A stretch of DNA of 64,000 nucleotides from Xiphophorus maculatus (lineage: Eukaryota; Chordata; Actinopteri; Cyprinodontiformes; Poeciliidae). The stretch covers positions 23,106,953 through 23,170,952 of the forward strand of contig NC_036445.1 in NCBI RefSeq assembly GCF_002775205.1. The letters run 5' to 3'. Both the position numbers and the translations under genes were made by a program. Of the stretch, positions 11,768 to 25,900 are shown one piece after another. A model generated the notes under the pieces. The model saw only the letters and a list, made by a program, of their open reading frames with translations, searched no databases and was not told the DNA's origin. Position 1 is the stretch's first letter. Each line of letters begins with the position of its first letter.

Positions 11768-12060
11768 CAGTACCTATAAAAAGTACTCACAGGGTTAGAT
11801 GTTTTATCCTTTTAGTACTTTTACAAATTAATCATGATTAATTTTCTTGACAAAAAAAGAACCTCTTTAATGTTAAAGGGAAAACTGCCTTCTACAAAAT
11901 AATGACACTTCACTGAAAATGTGTGACATAAAACAAGCGATGCACTAATTTGTATGCATTTGTCATTATTTTGTAGAAATGCATTTTCACTTTAACATAA
12001 ATAGTTGTAAAAGCAATCAAAAAGATAAAAGACGCAAAGATGAAATAGTTTTAGGTACTG
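11768..12060. mobile_element. MITE-like long inverted repeat element
   Basis: Begins CAGTACCTATAAAAAGTACT and ends TTTTAGGTACTG, so the termini are inverted copies. Further inside, TCTACAAAATAATGACA (11891-11907) is matched by its exact reverse complement at 11961-11977. The left end resembles the common fish sequence with a TATAAAAAGTATTCACC-type start, probably Tc1/mariner-derived. The target TA is clear only on the left. Confidence 0.65.
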
Positions 12061-14940
12061 AAAAACTGCAGTTATCTATACAGAAACTATGCCGCTTTGG
12101 TCCTACACTGGAAAATACTTGAGTAAGTTTCAATGATTTACATTGATTTTTGCTGGCTCACTTTGATGGTATAGCACGTAAAATATATTGCAAGGCTTAG
12201 CCATAAAGAACAGTGAAAGTTGGACTTTAAACAGCGAAGCACCTCCTATTACAACCACATATTACACTGATCCAATTAAAGTTTTACAAGCCATTGTTTT
12301 TGGGAGCTAAAAATATCAGTAATCACTGTCAGATTGCAATAAGAACTTGTGGAATCTGAATAAATCCAGCCTTGCTGAGGAGTGAATTTAATATTACGTG
12401 AAAGCGCAATACAATTAAACAAGATACATAGATCTGCCTTGTTGAAATAGAAAGTAAAACCAGAAAGGAAACCAGATTTTAAAAAATTAATGGAAACACA
12501 CAGAAACATTACAATTTCAAGTTTCCTCAAGGATATGGTGGTAAGCTAAAACATCTGATTTAGATTTAATAATTATCTGTATCATAGTTAAGTTATTCAG
12601 TGTGGTTTGACCATGTATTTGAGTTCCCACATACCACTTCATGCCATCTGGGTCTGGACGGGGCGGTTTTTGTAAACCAGTCGAGCATCTCCTCTATGTC
12701 TTTCAGAAGCAACTCAGCCTCTGACAACACTGCAACGACAATGACAGAAGCCTTAAAGTGGTATCTCTACAATTCATCTTCTTCAACAATCCCACTTAAA
12801 TCTTTCATCACTTTGAAACGTCATATGACCTCTCTGCAGCAAAGCACACAAGAACACTCAGAAGCTTCCATATTCTTTTAAAGCCGTCAATAACAGCGCA
12901 AGCGTTTGGGAATAAAACAATTCAAACTTTGATGCCTCTTGTGTTGTGTGATTTAATAATAAAAACTTCCAACATTCTTACACTTTTTAAATAAATGCTA
13001 AACAATGTACAGTATGTAGGTATGTACAGTATGTATCAGCATCATTCTTAGTGCAAACTATGTTGGGAACTGGCATTTGAAAACAAGTTTAAAAGATCAG
13101 AACAGCATCACAGAGCAAGAATGTCAGTCATGAGGAAATAAGTGGAGACATCTGATATGTGCCAGAGTTCAACTTACATCGCTGTGTCTTTAAGGTGCAC
13201 ATCTCCAGTTCTTCTTCACATATCGTGGCATTGTTCCCTGCAATCAATCAAATCAATACAATTTTATGTGCATACCACATTTCAGCAGCAAGGCATTTCA
13301 AAGTGCTTAACTGCTGAGGTGCAGGTATTTTTTGTGTAAAATATATAACATTATTTATATTATATCACACATCTCACTGTTATTTTAGCAACATGTTTAA
13401 TTGCCAGGAAGCTGATGACGGCATGTAGCCGAAACGCATAATATTTTGGCCCATCTTAAGACTTTGGGATATTTTAGGAGCGCTGGTTATTCCTGTTTTT
13501 CATGTGTCAATAAAGATGGACACATACAGATTAATAATAATCTTTCAATGGCATGGTAAACTAAAGGAAAAAGTTATTTTTAATTATTTTAAAATAATTT
13601 TAATCACTGTATTTTAGTACTTCTAATAGGAATATCAAGGAATAAGTCTTTGGGAGAACAAAGTCAAAAGAAGCAAGTGATAGCCAGTAGTACTTTTCGC
13701 CTGGTTAGTTTGCACTATTGACTTTCTTTTTTGCAAAAACTTCTATGCATCCATTTATTATCTTCCGCTTATCTGAGTTGAGGAGCCGGAGACAACCGGT
13801 CCAGTAGGAAATAAAAATGTGTGTTCAATAAAATCTGAGAAGTATTTGTAATCATTTTATATTGCATTATATTGTTGTATTTACTGTTAAAATGTTCATT
13901 AACAGAAATTGTGATTTCTCAGTTCTCCAGCACAGCAATAATTTCGTGCAGCTTTAATGCATGGAAATGAAATCTGTTTAAAAATTGCAAATATTTATTT
14001 GGTTAATAATTTGCCTGAAATCTTTGTCCTGTATTTTATTATGATCATAATGTTGATCAGTTTGGGCTTGGCAAAACCACAAAATCATTCAACCATATAG
14101 AAATTTCCATTTAAAGAGTATTGGTTATCGGTATCAACATTGGCAATACAGGCCCTGTATTTGTTAGGTATTGGATTTGGTATTGATACCAAAACTTGCA
14201 ATGACATCTACCACCAATGGGTGGAAAGATATGCAGCAGCAAATCAGGAATTTATTTCCTAGCCTTACCTTATCAAAGTAAAAAGAGGTGGAGCTAACGC
14301 AGCTACATAAGGTGACTGGTCTGCAATTTGGTAAAGATGCAGAATAAACAACTTTTGAAAAATTCCCAGTTCACATTATTTCATGATGTGCTGCAGCATA
14401 AAAAATATGAAATAATTAAATAAATATTGAAATAGTTGTGTACTATTATACCACAAAATATAATTGAATTTTTTATTTCTCCCTTTAATTATCAGTGTTT
14501 CTGAATGAATCGTAACATGTTTAACTAATTGCACTTTTTTTCTTTACAATTTAATTTCGACTAACTGAAATGTATTAAATAAATGTATTTGGTGGATTGG
14601 CCCTCCATACCATTACTGATAGTGAAGGAACCACATACAAAATGTGGTTTTTATTAGGCCATTTCAAATGCTAAAACATTGCCATTTCAAAAGAATAAGC
14701 AACTCAGTATAGAAATTTATGCCAGCAGAACTTCTCGACAATGCTGTATTTTTTTTTTTTTTGCGTTTATGGGTAACGCTAGCAGCTAGCTACTTTAATA
14801 CGCCTTCATGCTGTTTTGAAACCTGAAACGTGTCGTTAAAATTTTACTTTTGTGTGTATGTGTGTGTGTTAATTTAGACTAAACTTACCCTCAATCATAC
14901 TAAGCTATCGACATCAGACGTTAACCTCAACGTGGAAGTT
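12061..14940. other. Gene-free stretch upstream of azi2
   Basis: No coding exon recognised. A possible short LINE fragment (GCATCCATTTATTATCTTCC, 13747-13805) and a 20-T run near 14742 are the only identifiable items. An AT-rich low-complexity block runs from about 13850 to 14600. Confidence 0.5.
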
Positions 14941-14984
14941 GTTGCCAAAAACACGTGGTCTCGGACGCCTGAATAAAAATGACG

Positions 14985-15191
14985 CTTTTATTTTGAAAGG
15001 ACCTGATCAGTCAAGTGACTCCCGGAAGTTTTTGTTTCCTCACCTGTCAGTTCGGAGCAGCCACTTGCGAATTTCTAGCCAGCCTCGTCTCTTTGTGTTT
15101 TCCCTCTCTCGTACAGGGTCTTCTCTTTTTCAGCATAAATGGTACCTGTATGTGGCCAGCTGATATTTAATTGAGGACAGCTTCTAACACG
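14985..15191 (+). promoter_or_regulatory. azi2: azi2 core promoter and untranslated leader exon (predicted)
   Basis: A consensus ETS/GABP site (CCGGAAGT, 15022-15029) lies just before a pyrimidine-rich stretch (CTCGTCTCTTTGTGTTTTCC, about 15085) typical of TATA-less initiators. The leader exon is inferred to end at 15191, where CACG is followed by GTTAGT, an acceptable donor. Splicing to the acceptor at 16664-16665 (TTTCTCAG) would join it to the first coding exon. A second possible leader exon starts after the strong acceptor TATTTTCCAG at 16080. The exact start site cannot be read from sequence. Confidence 0.5.
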
Positions 15192-16665
15192 GTTAGTACG
15201 AATCGAGAGTGCACAAATAATGGGCTCATTTTTCATTCACCTAGCCAAAAGACTTTAGCAGAGCTTAGCTAGCTGTTATCATCACAACAGATCGTTCATT
15301 TTTATTTGTGAGAAATGTAACATTGAGACTCATCATCCCATGACTGCGTTGTATTCTTCCGCATCATGTAATGGAGTTGTCTGTATACTGTATTGTTACA
15401 TGCTGCTTTTTATTTTTTATTTTTGAGATGATTGTTGAACCAAAGCTAACATTATAACGTTAGCAACAGCCTTTGTAAACGAGTTTAACTGATTGTTTAC
15501 ATCAAGATTGAGGCTGCCATTGTTATGAAGATGTCTTTATTTTTTTGTTTTAAAGGATAAAATGTTGTCCGTTAGCTTTTCTGTTTCATTATAGGAAGTT
15601 TGATCAAAATGACGCCTCATTTCTCGTCACGGATCACTCACATTTACTTTCGTTTTCTCTGCTTGTTGGGTTAGCTTTCTCTTTATAGCCTCTGAGTCGG
15701 ACATTAAAAGTAAGCGGCTCTGCTTTTGGTGTTGCTTTCGACTTTTTAGCTGTAATATCCTGCGCATTTGTCATGCTGAGACGTATTTCTATGAAAACAG
15801 TTGTCTTATTATTTGATAAAACTTGGACGATTTGTGTTTGCTGCATCATTGCATGGTGACATCATCAACTAACATTAGCTGCAGTCTGTCTGGTGCTGGC
15901 CCATCTGAGGAGGATAACTGCTTTTGACTGCTTGTTCTGCTCCTTTTGAGAAATTCAGACGTTTAAGCTTAGGTAGATAATTTCTTGGTGGGATGTTTGG
16001 CTTTTTTATTGTGAAGAAAACCACACAATGATAACAGTTTCTGTGTCAAGACAGTAATTACTAAGTTTTCTATTTTCCAGACAAGAAGAGAGAATACTAG
16101 AGATGCTTCAGTCAGAGATCAGAATTGGGCATGTCTATTTTTTTCAGGACAAATACTAAAGTATTTGAATTTCCACCTTGTTCGGTGTATAAATACATCT
16201 ACCTACAGCGTTTAGGTGCCATTTTAAAAATTAGAATCACATGAGAATAATTCAAACATGAGTACATATAAACAAATATGTTTACAAATAGTTTTTACAT
16301 TCTCAAACATATAGTTTAAGAATGTAGAGAATTCCTTTAAATTGAGATTTATTAAAATAGTTATGAAACTGACTAGACCATTTAATCGCTGAAAAGATCA
16401 GGTACCAATACTCTAAAACTATAAAATAGTGACCATAATCGTAATGTTCTAGTTCATATTTTTTCTGTCAGATTTAAAACTACTACTTCAATCAAAGAAC
16501 CTTCTACACATTTTGCTCTTTATCAATTTTAATTCTTGGAAGGGAAAAAAACCCTTAATCAACACAGATGAGTTCATTATTGGTCAGGGAAAACCCAATC
16601 GGTGTTGTATCTGTAGATATTTCACAATAAAAGTAAACTAAAACTGTGCCTGCCATCTTTCTCAG

Positions 16666-16919
16666 GTCTTCCCGTCTAAGGACTAGGCCTCTGTCAAGAC
16701 ATGGAGCCCTTGGCAGTAGACGATGACATTTGCATCCTTAAGCACGAGACGGCCTACACGCCCGCTGGAGAGAGCCCAGTGTCGGTGTGTGCCGGCGATG
16801 AGTCCGTTGCCTCTCACTTCGCCTTGGTCACTGCCTACGAGGACATAAAGAAGAGGCTCAGAGACACGGAGCGGGATAACACTTTGCTGAAGAAGAGGGT
16901 GAAGCAGTTAGAGGAAAAG
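16666..16919 (+). CDS. azi2: azi2 coding exon 1 (5' UTR 16666-16700, coding from 16701)
   Basis: Acceptor TTTCTCAG at 16658-16665; donor AAAG/GTAGGG at 16919/16920, phase 0. Encodes residues 1-73, with the acidic DDDICIL start, the SVASHFALVTAYEDI block shared with NAP1 and the first coiled-coil segment. Confidence 0.92.
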
Positions 16920-19900
16920 GTAGGGATGGAAAGAGGAAGGATTCGGATAGTGGGAGACAATCTTGAAAATATGGTTCAAGATAATATTTAAAAATAACTA
17001 AGTCAGCAAATACCACACTACACTATTATTATGTGCAGCCTGAAAAGAGTCTATTTGAAGTGTCAAGTCATGCAAGAGATACAACCTCATAGCATGATGC
17101 AAGCTTGATACTGTTTCACCACAGTGATGGGGGTTTTCATGGTGAGGTTACTTTGGTGGGAGTGCTTTTCATGTCAGGCAGAAAATTCAGTTTTGGCCTC
17201 AGCTGAGCAGAGCACCTTCCTCCATGTTTGCTGTTCCCGCTACATGGCTTACAGAAAAGTCTTTATAAATCTGGCCTTAAGTAAGAAGAAAGTTATGACC
17301 TCAGCACGCCAGCCGACCAGCTCTGCAAATCTCTGCAACTCCTCCAGAGTGACCGCAGGACGCTTACCTGCTTCTGTGATTAATAATACATTTTATTTAT
17401 AAAGCACTTTACATTTGACAGGCAAATCTCAAAATGCTGCTAAGTAAGAGAAACACTTAAAATAAAAACTAAATTAGAAACACACTTTAAAAGTGCAATA
17501 AAAGTCCAAGCATGTAGAAACAATTGAAAAACTATGAGTTTTAAAAAACGTCTTTAACAGCGTGGTGCTCCACAGAGCAAGACTACACTCTTTCTATTCT
17601 TGAGCAGTTGACTGAACAGAGCTCCTTACAAACTTTAAAAGAATTTCTTTAAATTGAGGTTTATTAAAATAGTTATGGCTTGGAAAACTTGGTGACATGA
17701 CATAACCACGCCTTAATGTTCTCCACAACATTATCCCTGACATGATGGTTGTGTTCGTTGGATTTCACCATACCACTGATCAGCACATTACACGTAGTAG
17801 CGACTCTTGTGCCGAGCTCCTGGTGTGAAAAGTATGCAGAGTGAACCCTGCTCACTGTTATGCTGATGCATTCTTCAGGCATGTTATACCGGTTCAGTCC
17901 TTCGACAGTGTTTCATCTTTCAGGCTTGTAAGTCACAGAACAGTAGAAGTTGTGAACTGCAGGTGAGAACAATCTAGGTGTGTGAAAACAAGCTAACATT
18001 TTAGAGAGGTTTGGTTAGTGTTAGCATATTATTTTTGGAAGAAATGAAAGAAATAGAAGCTTGAGTTTTACTGCTGCGCCCGGTATCAGGATTAAAGTAA
18101 AAGAAAAATATCCCGAAGTCCTGTCACAGACCTTTCATTAAAACCCTAAGAATGTCTGTCAGTTTGGAAATAAAGGCTGTTATGTTTCTCTTCTTCAATA
18201 TTGCATATTATTTTTCTTCACTGTAGCTCTTCAGGCCGGAGGCTCCTCCGTCAGAGGGTCCCCATTATGTGAACAAGGCCTTCAGCGCTTACAGAGGAAT
18301 CTACATCGAGAAGGAGGACCTGCAGATGGAGCTTAATAAACTGGTTTGTTTTTCATTTGAAACCCTCATAAGCTAACTTTATATTTAATTTTTTTACATA
18401 AAGAAAGTGAACAAACCCTGCATACTATTATGTTGACATTGATTAAAATGTATTCTTTCTGATATTGTGTCAGAACAGAGAGCCCCTATATACTAGACAA
18501 TGTTAGACAGAGAGAATTTGGTGCAATGGTATTGATGCTGACTCGTCACCTCACTGCCTTTTTCTTTCATTCTGTGTCAGAAAAAGCAGAAGAGCGAGAG
18601 TGAGAGGTTGCTGACTGAGCAACTCCAAGCCAAAGAGTTAGAGCTACTTCAGCTGAGGTCCGAGATGGAGACCACCCAAGGTACAGGTGGAGAAGGCCCG
18701 CTCCCTCCTCCACATACACAACCAAACCAGAAACCAGATCAGAAATGCTACGTGTTTGACGCAAAGAAAAGTAATGATGTGCATCGTTTATGCCTTTGTT
18801 TGCCATTAATAATGAGCTCATATGAAGGCACGCAAAGGTAATCAAAGTAATGAGATGTTATAATATATGATATCTGAATTTACCTTGTTGGTTGTTGAGG
18901 GGCCAGTTTATCCCAAAGGTCATGTCACAGTGATACCATCAGAGCCACATTTTTTGCTATTCTTGTTTTAGCACACTTGGATGTTGTTTGGTTTTTCTAT
19001 ATATGTTTATTTCTGTGATTTAAATTTAAAATGTATTTTTAACATTTTAAAATTATTTATTTTCTGATTTAAAACTGCCTTTGGAGATAAAAATTTTGAT
19101 AAAAATGTTATTGAAATAATTTTTTGTAATAATTTGTTTTAAGTTGTCAAGTTTTATTAATTGAAACAAAGCTAGTTTTACATGCTAGATAATACTTTAA
19201 GCTGTTCACATTGTCTTTTTAGCAATAAATGAAATATATAAATGTCCCAATTGTTTTACTTAATTAAAAATAATCAGAAAATGTTTTTGTATTTAGTTAA
19301 ATCTTGTTTGTTGGACGTATTTCCAGTGATGAAGAGCCTAAATAGCCCTCAGGACTTCTGGCAGATGGAGAGAGTCGACACAGAGCTGCAGATCCGCAAA
19401 CTGCAGGAAGACCTTGACAGGATTACACTGGAGAACAGCCGGCTACTGGAGAGAAGCACGGTGAGTGAGGACAGGGGCAGACGGTAGTGGGCAGGAGAGG
19501 ATGCTGAAGTAACAAAAAGAAAGTAAAAGGGATAGAAGGTCTAGACTGACACATGGAGTAAGAACGCCAAGTAATATCATGTAAAATATAATGCTATAGA
19601 TGAGAAATAGAAATACATTTAAATGTCACATTTTACCCAAAAGCGGGTAAGAGAAGGGAAGCACACAGTGAAGGTTGTTTCTATGTCCTCAGTACAGAAA
19701 ACAAATGAGCTCAACAGTTTATTTCCGCTGTGTCGCTTTCTATCAGTGCATAGACTCTATAAAACATGTTATTTTATTTTTTTTAAATATTCTTTAGCCA
19801 GTTGTGTTTGATTCTATAAAGTTTTCTTATCTTCTCTAACTAACCTGTGTTTCAGGAGGAGTCACAAGGCCTTAATGGACCAGACTTGAACCAGACATGT

Positions 19901-22900
19901 GATGGAAAGCATAGTTCGAGGTAGTGTGTTTCGTTTTGATATTATCATCCAATCTAAAACATTTTTTTATATGATTACAAACTATAAATGTAACATTTGC
20001 CAAAAAAATTAAATAAAAACATTGTTTATGTGATAATACAACACAAAATGAATTATGGTTTTCAAATTATTTCTGAAGTTTACCTAACATTTGCATAACG
20101 CTGGTACCACCCTGTTTCACCGTTAAAATGCTGTGTTCAGGATGATATTCAGAGGGAGTTGGTTTTTTGGAGATTTTTAAGTGATTCATTAACGTTTCAT
20201 CTGCATCACACTAATGTGCTATTTTGTGTTGGTTGTAAAAGAAAAAAAAAAAACTAGTGAAATTCTTTAAACTGTGGCTGTAACATTACAAAATCTGATA
20301 AAGTCTAAGGGGTATGAAGACTTTTGCGTAATTTAAGTTAAATATTAACATCCATTTTTCTGACATGTAATTATATCAGCAGTAAAAAAGTTACCCTCTG
20401 CTTTTTTCTCTGATGATGTAATTTTCCATCACAAACACACTGTTTGTGTAAGCTACAGCTGGATTAGATGTTGAACATTCTATTTATCTTGAAAACAAGT
20501 GTTTAATATTCAGGGGGGCTCAGATGAGATTGTTAGATAAGCTAGTCATGCAAACTAAGGAGACTATGATGCCCAGATATTTTCAGGGAAATTCAGGAAT
20601 AAATATTAATTTTGTAACTTTTTTTTTTACCTTCCTACCTAGTTCATATAAGCAAATATAGTTAACTGAATGATTGTTGGACCCATAAACTACCACCTGC
20701 TTGTATTTTAGATATCATGCAAACTTTGTACCTTGTTGCATCAGTGTGAAATAATATTTAAAATGACATCAATGCTGTTACTCTGTAGCATAAGTTTAAC
20801 TCATTTATTCACTGCCTTTAGCTAAAACCCTAGACATATCCTTTAAAATAAATGTTTTAAAAAGCCATTATCAGTAATACCGTATTCTATGTAAGTTATC
20901 TCTTGCTGTGGTTTCACAGTTGAGTGTACTTGTCCTGTTTGGCCACTAGAGGAGGGTGCCGGGTAATACACATCACGTTCTGCAAAGAAATTCAGCTCTG
21001 GAGCTCCCCGGCATTTAGTTAGATCATAATGAGCATCTTATCAAATTTTAAGCTTTGGTTTTAATAATGTCTTTCAGAGATTTTGACGTCAGTTAATTTC
21101 TCTTTACGTACGTGGTTCCCTGTAGTGTTTTTTTTTTTTCCACACAATGAATGTAAAAAAATAAATAAATTCTTGTGCATTGACGACATGGAAATTTGGA
21201 TTCCAGAGAAAATTTCTACGACCAGGAATCTTTAAATCTTTGAAAAGCTTGGACGATTTTATCTTAAAGCACTTAAATAACACCGGACCAAAACCACCTT
21301 AAAGAAATTTAGTGGGGTTTTTTTTCTCTTCCAAATTTAATATCAAAGCATTAAAATATCATAGTGTGACTGTCCGTCAATGACTAATTGGAGGTTCTTT
21401 AAATTTGTTGATGTTTGTCCTCAAAGGCTTGCCATAATTAAGCATATTTTCAGTTATTTTAAATTACCTTTCATGTTTGCTCAGAATATGTATTCCTGCT
21501 TTGTGATTTTATTTTGAAAAAAATTCAAATATAATTACAATATCATTTGGCTTATCCATAGAAAAATATAAAACAATCAGATTGTTCCTCTTTGCTGGTG
21601 ACACAAACTATTTCACTTTCGTGTACTTTTGTACACGAAAGTGTACAAAAGTATGTTTGCCATTTTTATTGTTTTTGATCTCTGTTGTCAAAGATCGGGA
21701 AAAAACATGTTATTTTTTTGTACTTATGGAGGTTTTTATGTCTAAGGTTATAACTTTGTAAGCTGAGGTGATCAGATGCTGATACCAAAAGTGAAGAGAC
21801 CAAGTAGAAAGTTCATTCTAGGCCTGCAGCAAAGATAGAGCCTCCTTCTAACAAGGTTGAAAAAAATCTCAAGCTATTTCTGCTAAAACCGAATAGTGAA
21901 GAAAAACAACTTTGCCATTCATTGTTTTTGAAGCTGTTTCATCTTCTTTGTTGTTTCAGTTTCTGTGCTTACTTTTGACTCACAGGCGGTTGGCGGCTGA
22001 TAAGTTGTCATTAGAATAACTATACTCAGAATTAGTCTCGCATTCCTCTGACCTGCCCGTCTATGCATCGGATGTTTCAGTTGTTCTTCATAAATCGTTC
22101 GCCTGTTTAGCAAACAAGTGATAAGGTTTGGTCTCATGTTCCCAAACCTTACAATCTGTGGTCAGTTAAAGCATTTTGTTTAGTGTAAATGGCTTATGTC
22201 AATCCACTCTTACATTATTTTTACATTTACAGTTTAAACTAAGAGTAAGACCATACTTTTAATTTATTAATATTGTTTTTGCATATTTTCACAAACATGA
22301 AAAGTAATCAAATGTAAAAGAAAAAGAAAAAAGTATATGTCTGTTTTGTTTTGTGCATTTACTATTCACAAATTTGACATATTATTTATGTTAATTGATC
22401 TCTAAAATAATGTGTCAGTTTTCTTCACGTATTGAAGAAAGCATATTATAGTGCAATGACATTTTGATAAAAGTGAAGAAATAAAAGGCAGGCTCCTTAA
22501 AGAAAGATTTAACAAAGTCTGGAATTATTATAATCTTACTGACAACTGAAATTAATGAAGAACATGCTTTTTTTTTTAAATACCTTTTTATCAAATTTTA
22601 ATTCCATCCAGTGGGTTAATGCCACTCAAAATTGGTTGTTTGAAAATTCAAATTCATTTATAAATGCCCTGCATTTGTAACGTTTTAAAATGAAAAATGT
22701 TAAATTAATTTCTTTTGTTAAAAAGTCATGAGTGAAAATACTTGTGTGACTTTATTATTATTTAACAGTAAAAAATCTTGGTTTTCTTTGCAGGTATGTT
22801 TATTAGTGAGCTTCTGTGAAGTTGTACTGCTGATTCATTTTGTTTGGATACTTTAGGGCACCATAATGTATGAGTTATTTTATGTGTTTTTTTTTTTCCT

Positions 22901-25900
22901 AGTCATGTTGTGTTGTTGAATAAATTAGCATTAAATCCATTAGTACAGTTCAACCATGGCACCACTGTTGTAGGTGAGGAATTGTTTTATCTCAGAATCT
23001 CTGAGCTGCTGCAAAAATGTTTCTGATTAATGTGAACTTCTGCTGCGAGTCAATTATCTTCAGTGCAAGCACAGTCGCTGATGGTGTTAAATGTGTCAGC
23101 GAAGAGACAAGTCATTCAGCAGAGATACAATTATCATAAAGAAAGGCACTCTAGCAGCAGGCCATCGCATGAATAATAGAATTAAGGTTCTTTTACGTTT
23201 TTTTTCTAACCGTATTCCTCCTGTAGGAAGCTGTTTAAACCCCTCATTTTAAAGACAAAAAGTTTCCCCCATTTTATTACCAGTCCACAAGATGCTTCCT
23301 GTCATGATGTTTCTGACACCACCGTGTGGTTTAAACTAAACGTCCCATCCGATCCGCAGGGAGAGGAACGTCCAGCAAACATACGCAGCTTTGTGCTGCG
23401 AAGTCACCCGTCTCCAATCAGAGATGAGGCTCCAGTCGAGCCTGATTAGGAAGCTCAGGCCACTGATTGGCGAGACGAGACCAGGTGAGCAACACACACA
23501 CACACACACAGAGGAAGAAGGGGTATTTTATCCACATCATTCCATGTTTGAGTTTTTGTTTCTGTGCATTGTATGTGATATCCTACATCTCCGCTCCCCT
23601 CACTCATTTTCACACCACCCTCAGTGTTGCAAGAGAGGATAAGCTCCGCTTTCACACTGTTGATAAGATAATTATACTTTTAATGCTTGTGGCAGGAGAT
23701 AATTTTTTTTATTTTGGATACATGTCCAATTTAGGAAAAAAAATTATTAGTAATTTAAGTCAGTTTTGTTTTTCAGAATTTATCACAACATTAGATAATC
23801 TGACATTTTAAAAGTGAGTTTATGTTGTTTGTCAGATGTCTTTTGTATTTAAGCACTCACATTTAAAACTTCTCGAAACAGAAACTAAAACAAAAAAAAT
23901 AAATAAATCAAAGGAAGCGGATCACTGCTGCGTCTGTCTGATTTTCCAAAAAGGTTCTGCTCGCTAAAAAGCAGGCCATGTCTTGTTTCGGTTTCTGCAG
24001 TGGTGTCACGAGACACGAGGTACCATCCAAACTACTGAAATAAAACTACTTTAATAAAAGACATTATGAAACGGTTTGTTCCCCCGCTCCCGTCCTTCCA
24101 CACGGCCGCCAGCTGTCATTACCTCTGTTGTCGAGTGACAGGAGAGGAGGAGGCCAGGAGGTGAAAACTAGAACCAAATACAGCAGGAAAATAAACCTTG
24201 TTGCATTTATCCCACCGAATAACAGAGTAGTCTTGTGGCTCGGATGAGGCAGATGGAGCGAAAGAAGCGAAAAAGACAGAAAGGGGGAGGAGAGTGTGCT
24301 GTGTTATTTATTCACTCATTCTGTGCATCTGTATTCTTCTAATGTTCCTCCTTTGGAATCACTTTTATTCAAATCCTAGACTCAGGAGGCCATCTCATGG
24401 AAGCATAGCAGGGCAGAGATGGATGGATATATGATGTGTGGATGAAGAGAGGTATGGTAAAATTAATAACAAAGAAAAACAGTTGCACAGTGAGTCTCAT
24501 TTAAACTTCAATATTTGCCCAAGGTGGTGATTCGAAATCAAAGCCGTGGTGTGTGTTTCAGATTAGAATCTGATTTGTGTATGGAGATGCTGTCCGTACA
24601 GAGACAGGTGGCTTTGTCTATGCAGGGAGGTTAGTTTACTGATGCTTTTTGTAAAAAAAAAAAAAAGAAAGAAAGAAGCTGAAATATTTATTTTTATATT
24701 TTATAATATGTGCAGATATTTCACAGTAACAGTGATTAAAGTAATATGAACAACATAACTTGTGTTTGAGTGTTATATTAAAATGTCTTCCAGCATTAAA
24801 ATGTTTGCATTCACTCATTATTGCCATGAATTTATTTTGTCTTTCTAATCCAGAATAGTCACACAGCAAACAACTTAAATGACATTTAAAAGCAAGAGTT
24901 GGGTGAAAATACTTGAGTTTATTATGAATTTTCTCACATCTACACAGGCTTATATGCATACGGACTCAAATATAGACACACACCCACATTTACATTTCCT
25001 TTAACAAGATTTAGAGAAACTACAGGATTTTGGTTGCATCTATAATAAATTTCGGATGGTTGTTTGACCGCAAGAGGGAAGAGGTAATCTAAATGTATGG
25101 GTTCCCTGATATAGACCCTGCTGTTTCCCAAATTTTCACTAAATGGATTGGTAGTCAACTTTTGGTTAAGTGCATGGCCAAGGGGCACATCGACATCTGG
25201 GAGGAAAGAAAATCTTCAATAAATTCTAAATGTTTACCCAGTTCTTGTTTTTAAAGATTCTTATTGCTGTACATTGTGCAATCATCCCACCATTCCGAAA
25301 AAGACAGTCCAAAAACATCAGTAAGGCCTCAAATTAATATGACATTAATAGCCATAATGTGTGTATGTAAAGTCCTAACACAGACTATGCACAGTGTAAA
25401 ACTACAGGTCTTGGTATAATACACCAAAACAATCTCAAAACATTGAAATATTTCTGAGCTAAATCTAATACTTAAATATCCTAAACATTTTACTGAATAA
25501 AGAGGAGTGCTAATGTAAAACACAGCGACAGATTTATCGGTTTCCATTACTGACATTGCCACCGTCACAGTGCTCCATATGTTTTTATAAGTTCTCAAAT
25601 GCAAATTTTTTATAACAAGTTTTTTTTATCCCTCAGCTCTTTTTCTCTCTCTCTCACTGTTATCTCTCCAAATCTTTCTCCCTCCAGCTGCTTCTACCAT
25701 CCCTGTCCAGTGTCTGGACGACGTGGAAAAGAACAACAACCTCCTCCCAGTCATTCGAGCCCCAGGGCCCCGCCCTCCTAGCGCCCCACCGGTCCCCTCA
25801 TGCTCCGGCCGTCCTTGTCCTGCTGGCCCCCCTCTGCCAGACAGCCTGAGGGAGGACTGCTGGTACAACGGGCCCTGGCCCTCCCAGAGCTGTCTGGTGG

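Larger units (their letters stand above)
19921..23359 (+). other. azi2 intron 5 (3.4 kb)
   Basis: Contains a degraded Tc1-like patch (20100-20335) and an interleaved hairpin (21615-21652). The remainder is AT-rich and shows no ORF or named repeat. Confidence 0.6.
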
